Shown here: piece by piece, positions 7,304-15,561 of the stretch
How the letters are laid out: every line of letters starts with the position of its first letter
Numbering within the stretch: position 1 is the stretch's first letter
Program-made: the position numbers and the translations under genes
NCBI GenBank assembly: GCA_964521025.1
Contig: CAZFPK010000007.1
Span: 42,425-106,424 of the forward strand
DNA: 64,000 bases
Reading direction: 5' to 3'
DNA from: DRTC01 sp964521025
GTDB taxonomy: Bacteria > Cloacimonadota > Cloacimonadia > Cloacimonadales > TCS61
The notes under the pieces: model-generated
Databases searched by the model: none
What the model was told of the DNA's origin: nothing
The model's input: only the letters and a program-made list of their open reading frames with translations

Positions 7304-9289
7304 ATGAAGATTTCAGTTTTAATAATTCTACTTTTCAGTTTTAGTTTATTATTCTCCGCAGAATTTGAAATAACCTCGAAGATCAAAGAAAATCCTGCTC
7401 ATCTCGGTTTGCAGATGCTCGATGCCGACTTTAAATACGATAACAACGGTGAACTCTGTGCCTTATTGATCGTGCGCTGTGGAGTTAAAGACATCAATTT
7501 TGAAAACACTGCCAGTAAAGTAGCCCAGATAGATAAACAAGGCGAATATTTGATCACGATGAAAAAAGGAGCAAGGTACATAGTTTTGAAAAAAGACGGA
7601 TTCGGTAGTTTTAAAGAAATGTTCGGTTTCAAACTAAAAAGCGGTTCCGTGTATGAAATGAGTGCGGATGAAAAATTTAAACAAACGACTCAAATTCCGA
7701 TTGTGATAACTTGTAATCAGAACGGAGCAGAAGTTTTTATAGATGGAATATCCAAAGGAAAAACGCAAAACAAAATGTTGACCGTTAATATCGATATCGG
7801 AACTCATAAAATAAAAGTAGAGAAAGATGGTTTTGGTATACAAGAAATAAACAAAACAATTTCTGCAGAAAATAATTCTTTCAATTTTACTCTTCAAGAA
7901 ATCGAGCCTGTATTACTTACTATAAAATCCAATCCAACCGGTGCATCTGTTTCACTCGATGGAGCTTCGCAAGGTGTAACGAATTGCCAGCCTTTTATGT
8001 TTCCTGGTACTTACAAATTAATATTATCTCGGAATAAATATGAGACTATCGAAGAAAATATTACGGTTTCCAAATCAGGCAATAATACATTCTCATATGA
8101 ACTTTTTAAGATTACTTCCCAATTAAAAGTAAATGTTACACCAAACGATGCAACAATATTAATCAACAATACAATTCTTAATGGAAACTCCAAAGAAGTA
8201 GGACCCGGTAAATACAAAATTGAAGTTGAAAAAGAAGGATATTTCTCAGATTCGAAAACAGTTAAAATAATAAAAGGACAAAACAAAAATGTAAATTTTG
8301 AATTAACTCAACAAACAGGTAAACTGCAAGTTACAGTAAATCCAATGGAAGCATCATCGGTATTGAAACGAAACAACTCAACATACAAAAGTTGGAGCGG
8401 TTCTAAATTTTTAAAGGATATTCCTGTTGGCGAATACACCTTATATTCAAGTTTGTCAGGTTATAAATCTGTAACAAAGCGTATAACAATTACTCTTGAT
8501 AGAACTACAAATGAGAATATTATTTTAGAAGTTGATTCTTCCAATAATTCCGAAGGACAAGTTCGTTCGGAAGGTTTGGACAACATGGCTTTTGTAAAAG
8601 GCGGAACTTTCCAGATGGGAAGCAATGACGGAGATGATGACGAAAAACCTGTTCATACAGTAACGGTTAGCGATTTTTATATCGGGAACTATGAAGTAAC
8701 CCAAAAAGAATGGAAAGAGATAATGGGTAATAATCCTTCCAATTTTAAAGGAGAGGACAAACCTGTCGAAAAAGTAAGCTGGTATGATGCAGTGGAATTT
8801 TGTAATAAAAAAAGTGAAACGGAAGGTTTAACAGCATGCTACACCGGAAGTGGAAATAACACAAAATGTAACTTTTCTGCAAATGGTTACAGATTACCCA
8901 CCGAAGCTGAATGGGAATTTGCAGCAAGTGGTGGTAATAAAAGTAAAGGTTATAAATATTCAGGAAGCAACGATATTGGAAGTGTTGCAGAATATTATAG
9001 TAATAACAATAAATCTACAAAATCTGTTGGTGGTAAAAAACCAAATGAGCTTGGTATTTATGATATGAGCGGCAACGTGTGGGAATGGTGTAATGATTGG
9101 TATGATGAAAATTGTTACAAGAACAGTCCGAAAAATAATCCGGAGGGAGCTTCATCCGGCAAATATCGCATTTTGCGTGGCGGTTCGTGGTTCAACTACG
9201 GCATTCACTGCCGGGTTGCTAATCGCGATGGGAGCCCTCCGGATGGCAGTTACAACCGTTACGGATTTCGCCTTTTGAGGACTCCTTAA
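7304..9289 (+). CDS. DGR target: secreted PEGA-repeat / FGE-sulfatase protein ending in the variable repeat
   Basis: 661 aa. Signal peptide about 1-19; a unique N-terminal region to about 125; four PEGA-type beta repeats (about 132-196, 203-265, 272-335, 340-410) with the GxxVxIDG...G.Y.I...K.GY pattern; then a formylglycine-generating-enzyme/sulfatase-modifying-factor domain (about 426-661) with FVKGGTFQMGS, YEVTQKEW, YRLPTEAEWEFA, MSGNVWEW and RGGSW. This domain has the C-type-lectin fold used by many DGR targets. Its last ~36 residues are the variable repeat, ending GFRLLRTP. Compared with the template, 12 residues are changed, enriched in Tyr, Phe, Arg, His and Gly. The role is inferred as a periplasmic or surface ligand-binding protein whose binding face is diversified. 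It is not expected to be an active FGE. Confidence 0.95.
   Translation: MKISVLIILLFSFSLLFSAEFEITSKIKENPAHLGLQMLDADFKYDNNGELCALLIVRCGVKDINFENTASKVAQIDKQGEYLITMKKGARYIVLKKDGFGSFKEMFGFKLKSGSVYEMSADEKFKQTTQIPIVITCNQNGAEVFIDGISKGKTQNKMLTVNIDIGTHKIKVEKDGFGIQEINKTISAENNSFNFTLQEIEPVLLTIKSNPTGASVSLDGASQGVTNCQPFMFPGTYKLILSRNKYETIEENITVSKSGNNTFSYELFKITSQLKVNVTPNDATILINNTILNGNSKEVGPGKYKIEVEKEGYFSDSKTVKIIKGQNKNVNFELTQQTGKLQVTVNPMEASSVLKRNNSTYKSWSGSKFLKDIPVGEYTLYSSLSGYKSVTKRITITLDRTTNENIILEVDSSNNSEGQVRSEGLDNMAFVKGGTFQMGSNDGDDDEKPVHTVTVSDFYIGNYEVTQKEWKEIMGNNPSNFKGEDKPVEKVSWYDAVEFCNKKSETEGLTACYTGSGNNTKCNFSANGYRLPTEAEWEFAASGGNKSKGYKYSGSNDIGSVAEYYSNNNKSTKSVGGKKPNELGIYDMSGNVWEWCNDWYDENCYKNSPKNNPEGASSGKYRILRGGSWFNYGIHCRVANRDGSPPDGSYNRYGFRLLRTP
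9169..9278 (+). repeat. DGR variable repeat (VR)
   Basis: Aligns without gaps to the template repeat at 10859-10968 (constant offset 1690). There are 17 mismatches in 110 bases and all fall on template adenines; every C, G and T of the template is conserved. The invariant 3' part GGATTTCGCCTTTTGA (9263-9278) is the expected initiation-of-mutagenic-homing site; beyond it the two copies diverge at once. Confidence 0.97.
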
Positions 9290-9337
9290 AATGTTACCCT
9301 TTTCACTTTTACACTTTTACCCTTTTTATTTCTTTTG

Positions 9338-9362
9338 CTTCTTTTCTTTATAAGAAAAGAAG
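9338..9362. promoter_or_regulatory. Perfect 11-bp hairpin downstream of the VR
   Basis: CTTCTTTTCTT (9338-9348), loop TAT, AAGAAAAGAAG (9352-9362). DGR target sites characterised in Bordetella phage need a hairpin or cruciform just after the VR. Here the hairpin lies about 60 bp downstream, so the role is inferred. There is no T-run, which argues against a terminator. Confidence 0.5.
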
Positions 9363-9377
9363 ATTCGCACGAAAAAT

Positions 9378-9710
9378 ATGGAACTTCCAATATTAAGAGA
9401 TATTTACCAGTTAATAAACTGGTTTTTACCGAAAATATCCAAGTTCCCACGGAATTACAGGTATAGTTTAGGTTTGCGTATAGAGAATAATCTATATGAT
9501 CTTTTAGAGACAATTATCACGGCTCGTTTTTCCAAAAAGAAAAAGCACTATTTGGAAAAAGCAAATATCTCTCTGGAAGTATTGCGCTATTTCGTAAGAA
9601 TATGTAACGATAATAAATTAATTACGGTGAAGCATTATGAAGCCTTATCAAAGCAGATAAATAATATCGGTAAACAAATTGGCGGTTGGATCAAGGATCG
9701 ATGTTCCTGA
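9378..9710 (+). CDS. Avd-like DGR accessory protein (four-helix bundle)
   Basis: 110 aa, predominantly helical, basic (FSKKKKHYLEK) and without a signal peptide. It resembles the four-helix-bundle / 23S-IVP-like family to which Avd proteins belong. Known Avd forms a pentamer that binds the reverse transcriptase and template RNA and is required for adenine-mutagenic cDNA synthesis. Identification rests on size, helical pattern (RIENNLYDLLETIITARFSK, YEALSKQINNIGKQIGGWIK) and position between the VR and the RT, which is the canonical order. The stop is followed after 54 bp by the RT start. Confidence 0.85.
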   Translation: MELPILRDIYQLINWFLPKISKFPRNYRYSLGLRIENNLYDLLETIITARFSKKKKHYLEKANISLEVLRYFVRICNDNKLITVKHYEALSKQINNIGKQIGGWIKDRCS

Positions 9711-9764
9711 TCGTTTTGATCGACAAGATCCTTCGGGCTTGTGCAAGTCTTAAATGAGATTATT

Positions 9765-10844
9765 ATGCCTAAAAGAAAAGGTTTTCTTTATCCAGAAATA
9801 TATGACTGGAATAATTTATTAACAGCTTATAAAAAAGCTCGTTTATCCAAAGGTCATAAACAAGAAGTAATGGATTTTGAATATGATCTGGAGAACATTT
9901 TGATCGAAATTCAGGAAAAGTTAAAGAACAATGAATATGATTTTTCCGGTTATAAATATTTCAAAATATATGAACCGAAGGAACGCAATATTTGTTGTGC
10001 TCCATTTCAAGATAGAGTTATTCATCATGCCATTTGTAATGTGTTAAATCCGATCCTTGATAGATCGATCATTGCCGCTAGTTATGCTTGCCGAAAAGGA
10101 AAAGGATTACATCGAGCAATAAAGCGAGCATTTTATTTTTACAGAAACTCTGAGTTTGTCTATAAATTCGATATTAGAAAATATTTTTATACAATCGATC
10201 ATCAAATATTATTATCAAAGATAAAAAAGAAGATCAAAGATCCACACTTAATAAGTCTATTGGAGAAATTATTAGAAACACACAGCTCTGGCGGGGAATA
10301 TTATTTTCCATTTGAGGGCGATACAATATTCGATTACGGCAGAAGTAGAGGATTGCCGATCGGGAATCTGACGAGTCAGATATTTGCTAATTATTATTTA
10401 TCGGAAATCGATCATTTTATCAAAGAAAAACTGCATTGCAAATATTATTTACGCTATATGGATGATGCGATAATATTTTCCGATCATAAAATCGAACTTA
10501 AAAAAAACAAAGAAATTTTAAAGAATGAACTTTCCAAATTGCGTCTATTAATACATCCGGATAAAAATCAAATTCATCCAACAAAAAGAGGTTTAAATTT
10601 TCTTGGATTCAGATTTTATGAAAATCAAATTAAAATTCAAAATAAAAATCTTGTCAGGTTCAAACGAAAACTAAAAAAACACACACAGGATAAAAAAGAT
10701 GTTTCGGAAATGTTATTAAGTTTGAATGGTCATCTCGGTTTTCTTTTTGCCGGTCAAACCAAAAAGATAATCGAAAGAGTTTTTGACGAATTGACATTTC
10801 AAGATTTTATGAAGTCATATAAATTTACATTAAAAAGGGTATAA
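9765..10844 (+). CDS. DGR-type reverse transcriptase
   Basis: 359 aa from ATG 9765 (MPKRKG...), preceded by AAATGAGAT; a GTG at 9741 is an in-frame alternative adding eight residues. Motifs: the RT finger region FKIYEPKERNICCAPFQDRV, a palm aspartate in YKFDIRKYFYTIDH, RGLPIGNLTSQ (the [ILV]GxxxSQ motif that separates DGR reverse transcriptases from group II intron and other RTs), and the catalytic YLRYMDDAIIF. The C-terminus has the thumb-like LNFLGFRF region but no maturase or endonuclease domain, as expected for DGRs. It copies TR RNA into cDNA with errors at adenines, which then replaces the VR. Confidence 0.96.
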   Translation: MPKRKGFLYPEIYDWNNLLTAYKKARLSKGHKQEVMDFEYDLENILIEIQEKLKNNEYDFSGYKYFKIYEPKERNICCAPFQDRVIHHAICNVLNPILDRSIIAASYACRKGKGLHRAIKRAFYFYRNSEFVYKFDIRKYFYTIDHQILLSKIKKKIKDPHLISLLEKLLETHSSGGEYYFPFEGDTIFDYGRSRGLPIGNLTSQIFANYYLSEIDHFIKEKLHCKYYLRYMDDAIIFSDHKIELKKNKEILKNELSKLRLLIHPDKNQIHPTKRGLNFLGFRFYENQIKIQNKNLVRFKRKLKKHTQDKKDVSEMLLSLNGHLGFLFAGQTKKIIERVFDELTFQDFMKSYKFTLKRV

Positions 10845-10858
10845 TGCCTAAAGGTGTC

Positions 10859-10968
10859 CATTTTGCGTGGCGGTTCGTGGAACAACAACGACAATAACTG
10901 CCGGGTTGCAAATCGCGATAGGAACAATCCGGATAACAGTAACAACAATAACGGATTTCGCCTTTTGA
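10859..10968 (+). repeat. DGR template repeat (TR)
   Basis: Starts 15 bp after the RT stop codon. In the target's frame it would encode a stretch rich in AAC/AAT codons (SWNNNDNNCRVANRDRNN, then PDNSNNNNGF). Mutagenesis of AAY codons can never create a stop codon, a hallmark of DGR templates. It has 33 adenines between 10881 and 10960, of which 17 are substituted in the VR. Confidence 0.97.
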
Positions 10969-10989
10969 ATACTTTTTTATAGCCGGAAT

Positions 10990-11012
10990 CTGTAATTTTC
11001 TTTTAATTACAG
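10990..11012. promoter_or_regulatory. Hairpin 3' of the template repeat
   Basis: CTGTAATT (10990-10997), loop TTCTTTT, AATTACAG (11005-11012): a perfect 8-bp stem starting 21 bases after the TR. In characterised DGRs the RNA downstream of the TR is needed by the Avd-RT complex for priming, so this may be part of that functional RNA. It could also be a weak terminator. Confidence 0.4.
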
Positions 11013-11140
11013 AGTGTGCAAAAATAAGGAGTCCAGTATTATATCCTGTGTCAAAAATTTGAAACCTTCGCTAGGTTATCAAGATTTGACCGAAGTATTA
11101 CTTATTTGGTTAGTAGCATTGTCGAAAACCGGAGATTTAA

Positions 11141-11227
11141 CTTCCGATTGTGCGAAGCTCATCGGAATGTTTGGGATATTAATAGAGTTCATTTTCATCA
11201 TTCGGAAGAGCTTCGCACATTCCGAAG
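11141..11227. repeat. Imperfect 29-bp inverted repeat between TR and the next gene
   Basis: 11141-11169 and 11199-11227 pair at 25 of 29 positions around a 29-nt loop, with the core TGTGCGAAGCTC/GAGCTTCGCACA perfect. Similar TTCCGAAGCTTC arms occur in the 47007-47376 element. An open frame across it (11014-11364) is not credible as a gene. Confidence 0.6.
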
Positions 11228-11251
11228 ATTTTTGGATATACGAGGAGAATA

Positions 11252-13063
11252 ATGAAAAAGCAAATTTTTATCATAATCTTACTGATCAGCATTTTATCAT
11301 TAAATGCAATAACCGTAAATCAATTAAAGCAGAAACAAAACAGCGGAGAATTGATCGTCGGTAAAGGTGAATCAAAGACGGAAACCGAAGCCGATAAATA
11401 TGCATTGCAGGATTTGGCATCGCAAATAATCGTAAAAGTCAAAAGCAGTTTCGTCAGCATTGCGAGAGAGGAAAACTTTAAAATCGATGAATATTGCGAA
11501 AGCGTGGTTAAAACCTTTTCCGATATACAATTGAGCAATGCTAAAAAGTTTATCGATCCTTCTTCTACAAAAAATAATCAAATTGTATATCGTTACATTA
11601 CCCCGGAAGATAAAGACAGGATCTTCGCCGAACGCAAAACGCAAATATTATCTCTCGTGGCGGAAGGTGAAATTGCGGAAAGTTCCGATAATGCAGTCGA
11701 TGCGATCAGAAATTATTATTGGGCATTGATGCTTTTGAAAACTCATCCGGAACATAAAACAATTACCTATTATTTCGATAATAAAGAGCGCTTGTTAAAT
11801 ACTGCTCTGGTTAATCAGATCGAGAAAATCCTGTCTCAAATAACAATAGAAATTACATCTGTTAAAGATGTAAAAGATTCCAATTGCCTCGATATTTTGC
11901 TGTCGGCTTCTTATCGAGGAATTCCCGCTGATGGTTTACTAATCAAATATAATGATGGCTATCAATGGTCGGATTTTGAGCGCTGGACCAATGGGAAAGG
12001 ATATTTCTGCATCAAGAAAACAATGGCAAAAACGCTGACTTTTATAGAAATGGAAATCGATTGCAGTTTTTCGGAGCACGGTTTCAGCGGAGAAATAGAG
12101 GAAACTCTCGGTTCGATGAAAGCGAAGAAATTCAATAATTCCTATAAAAAATGTGAATTACATAAAAAGGAAGTCAAAAACATCGAGTCTGTCGAGTCTA
12201 TTGTTTCTTATGAGGATGAAATTTCCAAAGAAAAAATTGCAGTATTGAATAATGTCATCGTTGCTATTTCCAAAAAAAATCTGGCAAAATCTCGTAAACA
12301 TTTTACTGCTAAAGGTTTCAAAGATTTTAATGCTCTGATCGGCTATGGAAATGCCGAAATCCTGCCCGAGAAAATTACTTTGAAAATACTGAAAATCGGT
12401 GATTTAAGTGTTGTCAGAAGCATACCGCTGAAATTTGATTTTCGCTCTTCCAATGAAGATTTCACGGAATATGTAAATTTTGTATTCGATAAATATAATA
12501 AGATCGAGGGTGTTACATTTTCCTTATCTGAGATTGCCATAAAAGATATAATGTCCAAAAAATATGGAACAGATGAAGAAAAATCTTTGATCGTAAATTT
12601 CATCGAGCAATACAAAACTGCCTATTGTTTGAAGGATATAGATTTTATCGAGGATGTTTTTTGTGATGATGCTCTGATCATTGTGGGAAGGGTAGTGAAA
12701 CGAAAACCGGATGATTATTCCGATAAACTCTTTAAGCAACTCGGAACTGAAATGATCGAATATATCACTCTGAAAAAAGGAGAATACATAGAAAGATTAC
12801 AGAAGCAATTTTCCAAAAAAGAATTCATCAATATCCGTTTTTCCGACAACACGATAGATAGAGTTACCGGCAGAGGTAATAAAGTTTTCGGAATGCAGAT
12901 CGGACAATATTATTATTCATCAGATTATCGTGATAAAGGTTACCTTTTTCTGATGTTCGATCTGGAAAACCCGGATGAACCGAAAATTATGGTGCGTTCC
13001 TGGCAACCGGAAAAAGCTGCCGACGGTTCTATTATCGGCGTTTCGGACTTTCAGTTTGATTAA
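11252..13063 (+). CDS. Exported LPP20-domain protein linked to the DGR
   Basis: 603 aa behind GAGGAG. Signal peptide about 1-19, then an LPP20-type domain (ELIVGKGESKTETEADKYAL, a basic/acidic helix-strand region; about 30-125). This is often found in outer-membrane or surface lipoproteins; here there is no lipobox Cys. The remaining ~450 residues form a mixed alpha/beta region with no recognised family; YGTDEEKSLIVNFIEQYKTA begins a SnoaL/NTF2-like stretch (about 425-590). It is the gene immediately after the DGR cassette and shares its strand. It may form a periplasmic complex with the PEGA/FGE target, but that is inferred only from position. Confidence 0.75.
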   Translation: MKKQIFIIILLISILSLNAITVNQLKQKQNSGELIVGKGESKTETEADKYALQDLASQIIVKVKSSFVSIAREENFKIDEYCESVVKTFSDIQLSNAKKFIDPSSTKNNQIVYRYITPEDKDRIFAERKTQILSLVAEGEIAESSDNAVDAIRNYYWALMLLKTHPEHKTITYYFDNKERLLNTALVNQIEKILSQITIEITSVKDVKDSNCLDILLSASYRGIPADGLLIKYNDGYQWSDFERWTNGKGYFCIKKTMAKTLTFIEMEIDCSFSEHGFSGEIEETLGSMKAKKFNNSYKKCELHKKEVKNIESVESIVSYEDEISKEKIAVLNNVIVAISKKNLAKSRKHFTAKGFKDFNALIGYGNAEILPEKITLKILKIGDLSVVRSIPLKFDFRSSNEDFTEYVNFVFDKYNKIEGVTFSLSEIAIKDIMSKKYGTDEEKSLIVNFIEQYKTAYCLKDIDFIEDVFCDDALIIVGRVVKRKPDDYSDKLFKQLGTEMIEYITLKKGEYIERLQKQFSKKEFINIRFSDNTIDRVTGRGNKVFGMQIGQYYYSSDYRDKGYLFLMFDLENPDEPKIMVRSWQPEKAADGSIIGVSDFQFD

Positions 13064-13377
13064 TTCTCACATTCCGAAGCCTTTTTTTAATTTTTTTTGT
13101 ATAGGGGATTCGAAAGGTTAAAAGAGACTCAACAAAAATTGTTAAAAGATGAGACGATGAATTTTTTAGAACAATTCAGGCGAATTGTTTTACAGTTCGT
13201 AACTCAATTTACCAAATTGAGATGTAAAATAACTTGCCAAATTGTTAACGATCTATATTTGATTCGGTGAATTAAAATTACTAACGAAACAGAGTTTCGT
13301 GTTACATTTCACAACTCAAACCTTGACACCCAAAATAAATAATTATTTAAGACAGCAAATAAATAAAAGGTATTTCA
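13064..13377. repeat. Intergenic region with AACAATT-type hairpins
   Basis: No gene. AACAATTC/GAATTGTT pairs at 13170-13189, followed by ACCAAATTGAGATGTAAAATA and TTGCCAAATTG fragments of the same hairpin family seen at 3828, 5489-5619 and 7215-7234. The lysS promoter must lie here but no clear -35/-10 stands out. Confidence 0.5.
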
Positions 13378-14874
13378 ATGGAAAACTTAAACCAGTTAGC
13401 AGCAGTAAGAAGACAAAAATTACAAAAATTACTGAATTTGGGAGTTAATCCCTTTCCCAATCGATGCGTACGGACTCACAAAATAAACGAACTCCATAAA
13501 AATAAAGATAAATTCGTACGGGAACAGCAGCAAGTAAAAATAACCGGTCGTCTCGATGCCATGCGCAGGCAGGGAAAGATCGGTTTCGGTAATGTATCGG
13601 ATGAATCGGGAAGGATACAAATTTTTGTGCGTAAAGATACGGTTGGAGAAGAAAATTATGAGATCTTCAAACTGCTCGATCTCGGTGATTTTTTACAGGT
13701 CGATGGAGAATGTTTTATCACACAACGCGGGGAATATTCCATCAAAGCACATAAAATCACTATTTTGGGAAAGAACCTGCGACCGATTCCAACCGTCAAA
13801 GAAAAGATCGTCGCCGGCGGGAAAAAAAGATGGGATGAATTTTCCGATATCGAACTCCGCTTCAGGAAAAGATATCTTGATCTTCTCCTCAACCCGGAAA
13901 ATAAAAAGAATTTTGAAATTCGCTCCAAAATAATCAAAGAGATGCGTAATTATCTCGATGAAAAAGGTTTCCTGGAAGTCGAAACTCCGATCTTGACTGC
14001 TCTTTACGGTGGAGCAAATGCTCGGCCATTCATGACCCATCACAACACGCTCGATATGAAATTATATCTGCGGATCGCAACAGAACTTTACCTGAAACGG
14101 CTGATCATCGGCGGGATCGAAAAAGTTTATGAAATTGGAAAGACTTTCCGCAATGAAGGAATGGACAGGAATCATAACCCGGAATTTTCTTTACTCGAAT
14201 TGTATCAATCTTATGCAGATTTTAACGATATGATGGATCTTACCGAGGAGATGATAATTCGGATATCAAAAAATATTTTTGGGACAGGAACAATAAAATT
14301 TCAGGGTCAGGAAATATCTCTTAAAAAACCGTGGAAAAGAGCATCAATGCTCGAATTGATCAAAGAAGAAACCGGTTTCGATGCTTCCGGTTTTGATCTT
14401 GAAAAAACAAAAAAATTCTGTGAAGAGAATGAAATCGAGATCGAACCGGGCTTGAACACGGGGAAACTGATCGAAGAAATATTCAACCATTTTGTCGAAC
14501 CCAAATTGATCCAGCCGACTTTTGTGATCGATTATCCAAAAGAAATTTCACCTCTGGCAAAAACCAAACCGGGCAATCCTGAATTGGTAGAGAGATTCGA
14601 ACTTTTTATAGCCGGAAACGAATATGCCAATGCTTTTACGGAATTGAACGATCCGCTGGAACAGCGAAAGAGATTGGAAGCTCAGGCAAAATTGCGGGAA
14701 CTTGGTGATGTAGAAGCAAATGTGGTCGATGAAGATTTCCTCGAAGCACTCGCATACGGCATGCCGCCGACGGGAGGTCTGGGCATCGGGATAGATCGTT
14801 TGGTAATGCTCTTTACGAACAATACTTCTATCAAAGAAGTTATCTTATTTCCACAAATGAAACCGGAATCGTAA
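13378..14874 (+). CDS. Lysyl-tRNA synthetase, class II
   Basis: 498 aa, the usual length for bacterial LysS. It charges tRNA-Lys with lysine at the expense of ATP in the cytoplasm. An N-terminal OB-fold anticodon-binding domain (about 50-150; KITGRLDAMRRQGKIGFGNV) is followed by the class II catalytic core: motif 1 region FLEVETPILTALYGGANARP, motif 2 FRNEGMDRNHNPEFSLLE, and motif 3 GGLGIGIDRLVMLF near the C-terminus. All signature residues are present. It appears to be a monocistronic housekeeping gene between accessory loci and ends before a hairpin repeat. Confidence 0.97.
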   Translation: MENLNQLAAVRRQKLQKLLNLGVNPFPNRCVRTHKINELHKNKDKFVREQQQVKITGRLDAMRRQGKIGFGNVSDESGRIQIFVRKDTVGEENYEIFKLLDLGDFLQVDGECFITQRGEYSIKAHKITILGKNLRPIPTVKEKIVAGGKKRWDEFSDIELRFRKRYLDLLLNPENKKNFEIRSKIIKEMRNYLDEKGFLEVETPILTALYGGANARPFMTHHNTLDMKLYLRIATELYLKRLIIGGIEKVYEIGKTFRNEGMDRNHNPEFSLLELYQSYADFNDMMDLTEEMIIRISKNIFGTGTIKFQGQEISLKKPWKRASMLELIKEETGFDASGFDLEKTKKFCEENEIEIEPGLNTGKLIEEIFNHFVEPKLIQPTFVIDYPKEISPLAKTKPGNPELVERFELFIAGNEYANAFTELNDPLEQRKRLEAQAKLRELGDVEANVVDEDFLEALAYGMPPTGGLGIGIDRLVMLFTNNTSIKEVILFPQMKPES

Positions 14875-14933
14875 AGCAAGATTCCAATCTGGCTGTTAAC
14901 TGGAAATTGAATTATCATTCCGATTAAACTCCC

Positions 14934-14961
14934 GCATTACCAATCCCCTGATCGGTAATGC
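14934..14961. repeat. ACCAATCCCCTGAT hairpin repeat, copy 1
   Basis: GCATTACC (14934-14941) pairs with GGTAATGC (14954-14961) around AATCCCCTGATC. The same sequence with compensated stem changes recurs at 53860-53885, so it is an interspersed palindromic repeat; here it may also help end lysS transcription. Confidence 0.6.
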
Positions 14962-15010
14962 AATAACAATTTAGCAAAATGTATTACAAATAAAAGAGGA
15001 GGATATCATC

Positions 15011-15268
15011 ATGAAAGAACTGAAAGTTATCGTTGAAAAAGTGGTCGATCATTGCGATGCGAAACTGAAACCGGGAGATACTTTTTTCGTAACCGGCAAA
15101 GGAAAGATAAAAATACCGGAAAACAAAGAATTCTGTATGTTCGCCTTGCAGAGTTTGATCCCGTTCCTGGTCAGCAAGCAGCATGAAACAGCAGACTATC
15201 CGGAAGAAATGGAAGAACTTTGCTGTCCTGATCCGGGGGGAGTTGTTTTCAGGATCGAGTTTCGATGA
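15011..15268 (+). CDS. Small TIGR04076-family protein
   Basis: 85 aa with a good AAGAGGAGG site. The sequence KELKVIVEKVVDHCDAKLKP, GDTFFVTGKGKIKIP, FCMFALQSLIPF and CCPDPGGVVFRIEF matches the pattern of the TIGR04076 family: a short conserved protein with Cys residues and a C-terminal ..CPDP.G.V.F.. motif. The function is unknown. It contains four Cys (including the CC of ELCCPD), possibly for metal binding. It is not obviously linked to lysS. Confidence 0.8.
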   Translation: MKELKVIVEKVVDHCDAKLKPGDTFFVTGKGKIKIPENKEFCMFALQSLIPFLVSKQHETADYPEEMEELCCPDPGGVVFRIEFR

Positions 15269-15334
15269 TAAAAGTTAAGCATTTTAATTGAAATTATTCC
15301 AGATAAGAGTAAAAAAGTTAAATAATATCTGAAT

Positions 15335-15470
15335 AGAGTTCATCTGCTAATCGCTTTTTTCGACTTGTAATCGCAGTTGCCGGTAGTGAGTTCAAAAAAC
15401 CATTTAAGACGGTTTCGGGTCGTCGTCACATGTTCTTTAAACTCGAAACTTTAGTTAACAGATAAACTCT
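15335..15470. repeat. Structured repeat element, copy 1 (about 136 bp)
   Basis: Bounded by AGAGTTCATCTGCTAA (15335-15350) and TTAACAGATAAACTCT (15455-15470), complementary at 14 of 16 positions. Inside, TCGACTT/GGGTCG and AAACC/GGTTT can pair. A homologous element in inverted orientation lies at 32184-32304. Shared blocks include TTTTTTCGACTT..TAATC, GG(C/T)GGTTTC.. and GTCG(T/G)GGTCACA-like sequence. It may be a small RNA, attenuator or MITE; the family is not recognised. Confidence 0.6.
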
Positions 15471-15561
15471 AAAAAGTTTCAATCTGTTAAAGGTGTGCTT
15501 TATAAATATTTATTTTTGAATTATAACCGTAACTAATGCTTAGATTAAATGGAGAATTGAG

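Noticed and set aside
9741..9764. GTG start for the reverse transcriptase
   Set aside because: Possible, but ATG 9765 with upstream purines gives a typical DGR RT N-terminus (MPKRKG); kept as an alternative only.
11014..11364. 116-aa open frame between TR and the LPP20 gene
   Set aside because: It spans a 29-bp inverted repeat, overlaps the start of 11252-13063 in another frame, and has no ribosome site or recognisable composition.
15335..15470. Riboswitch controlling both the sigma-54 regulator and the kinase
   Set aside because: The two copies lie in opposite orientations relative to the downstream genes, so a shared cis-acting leader is not supported.
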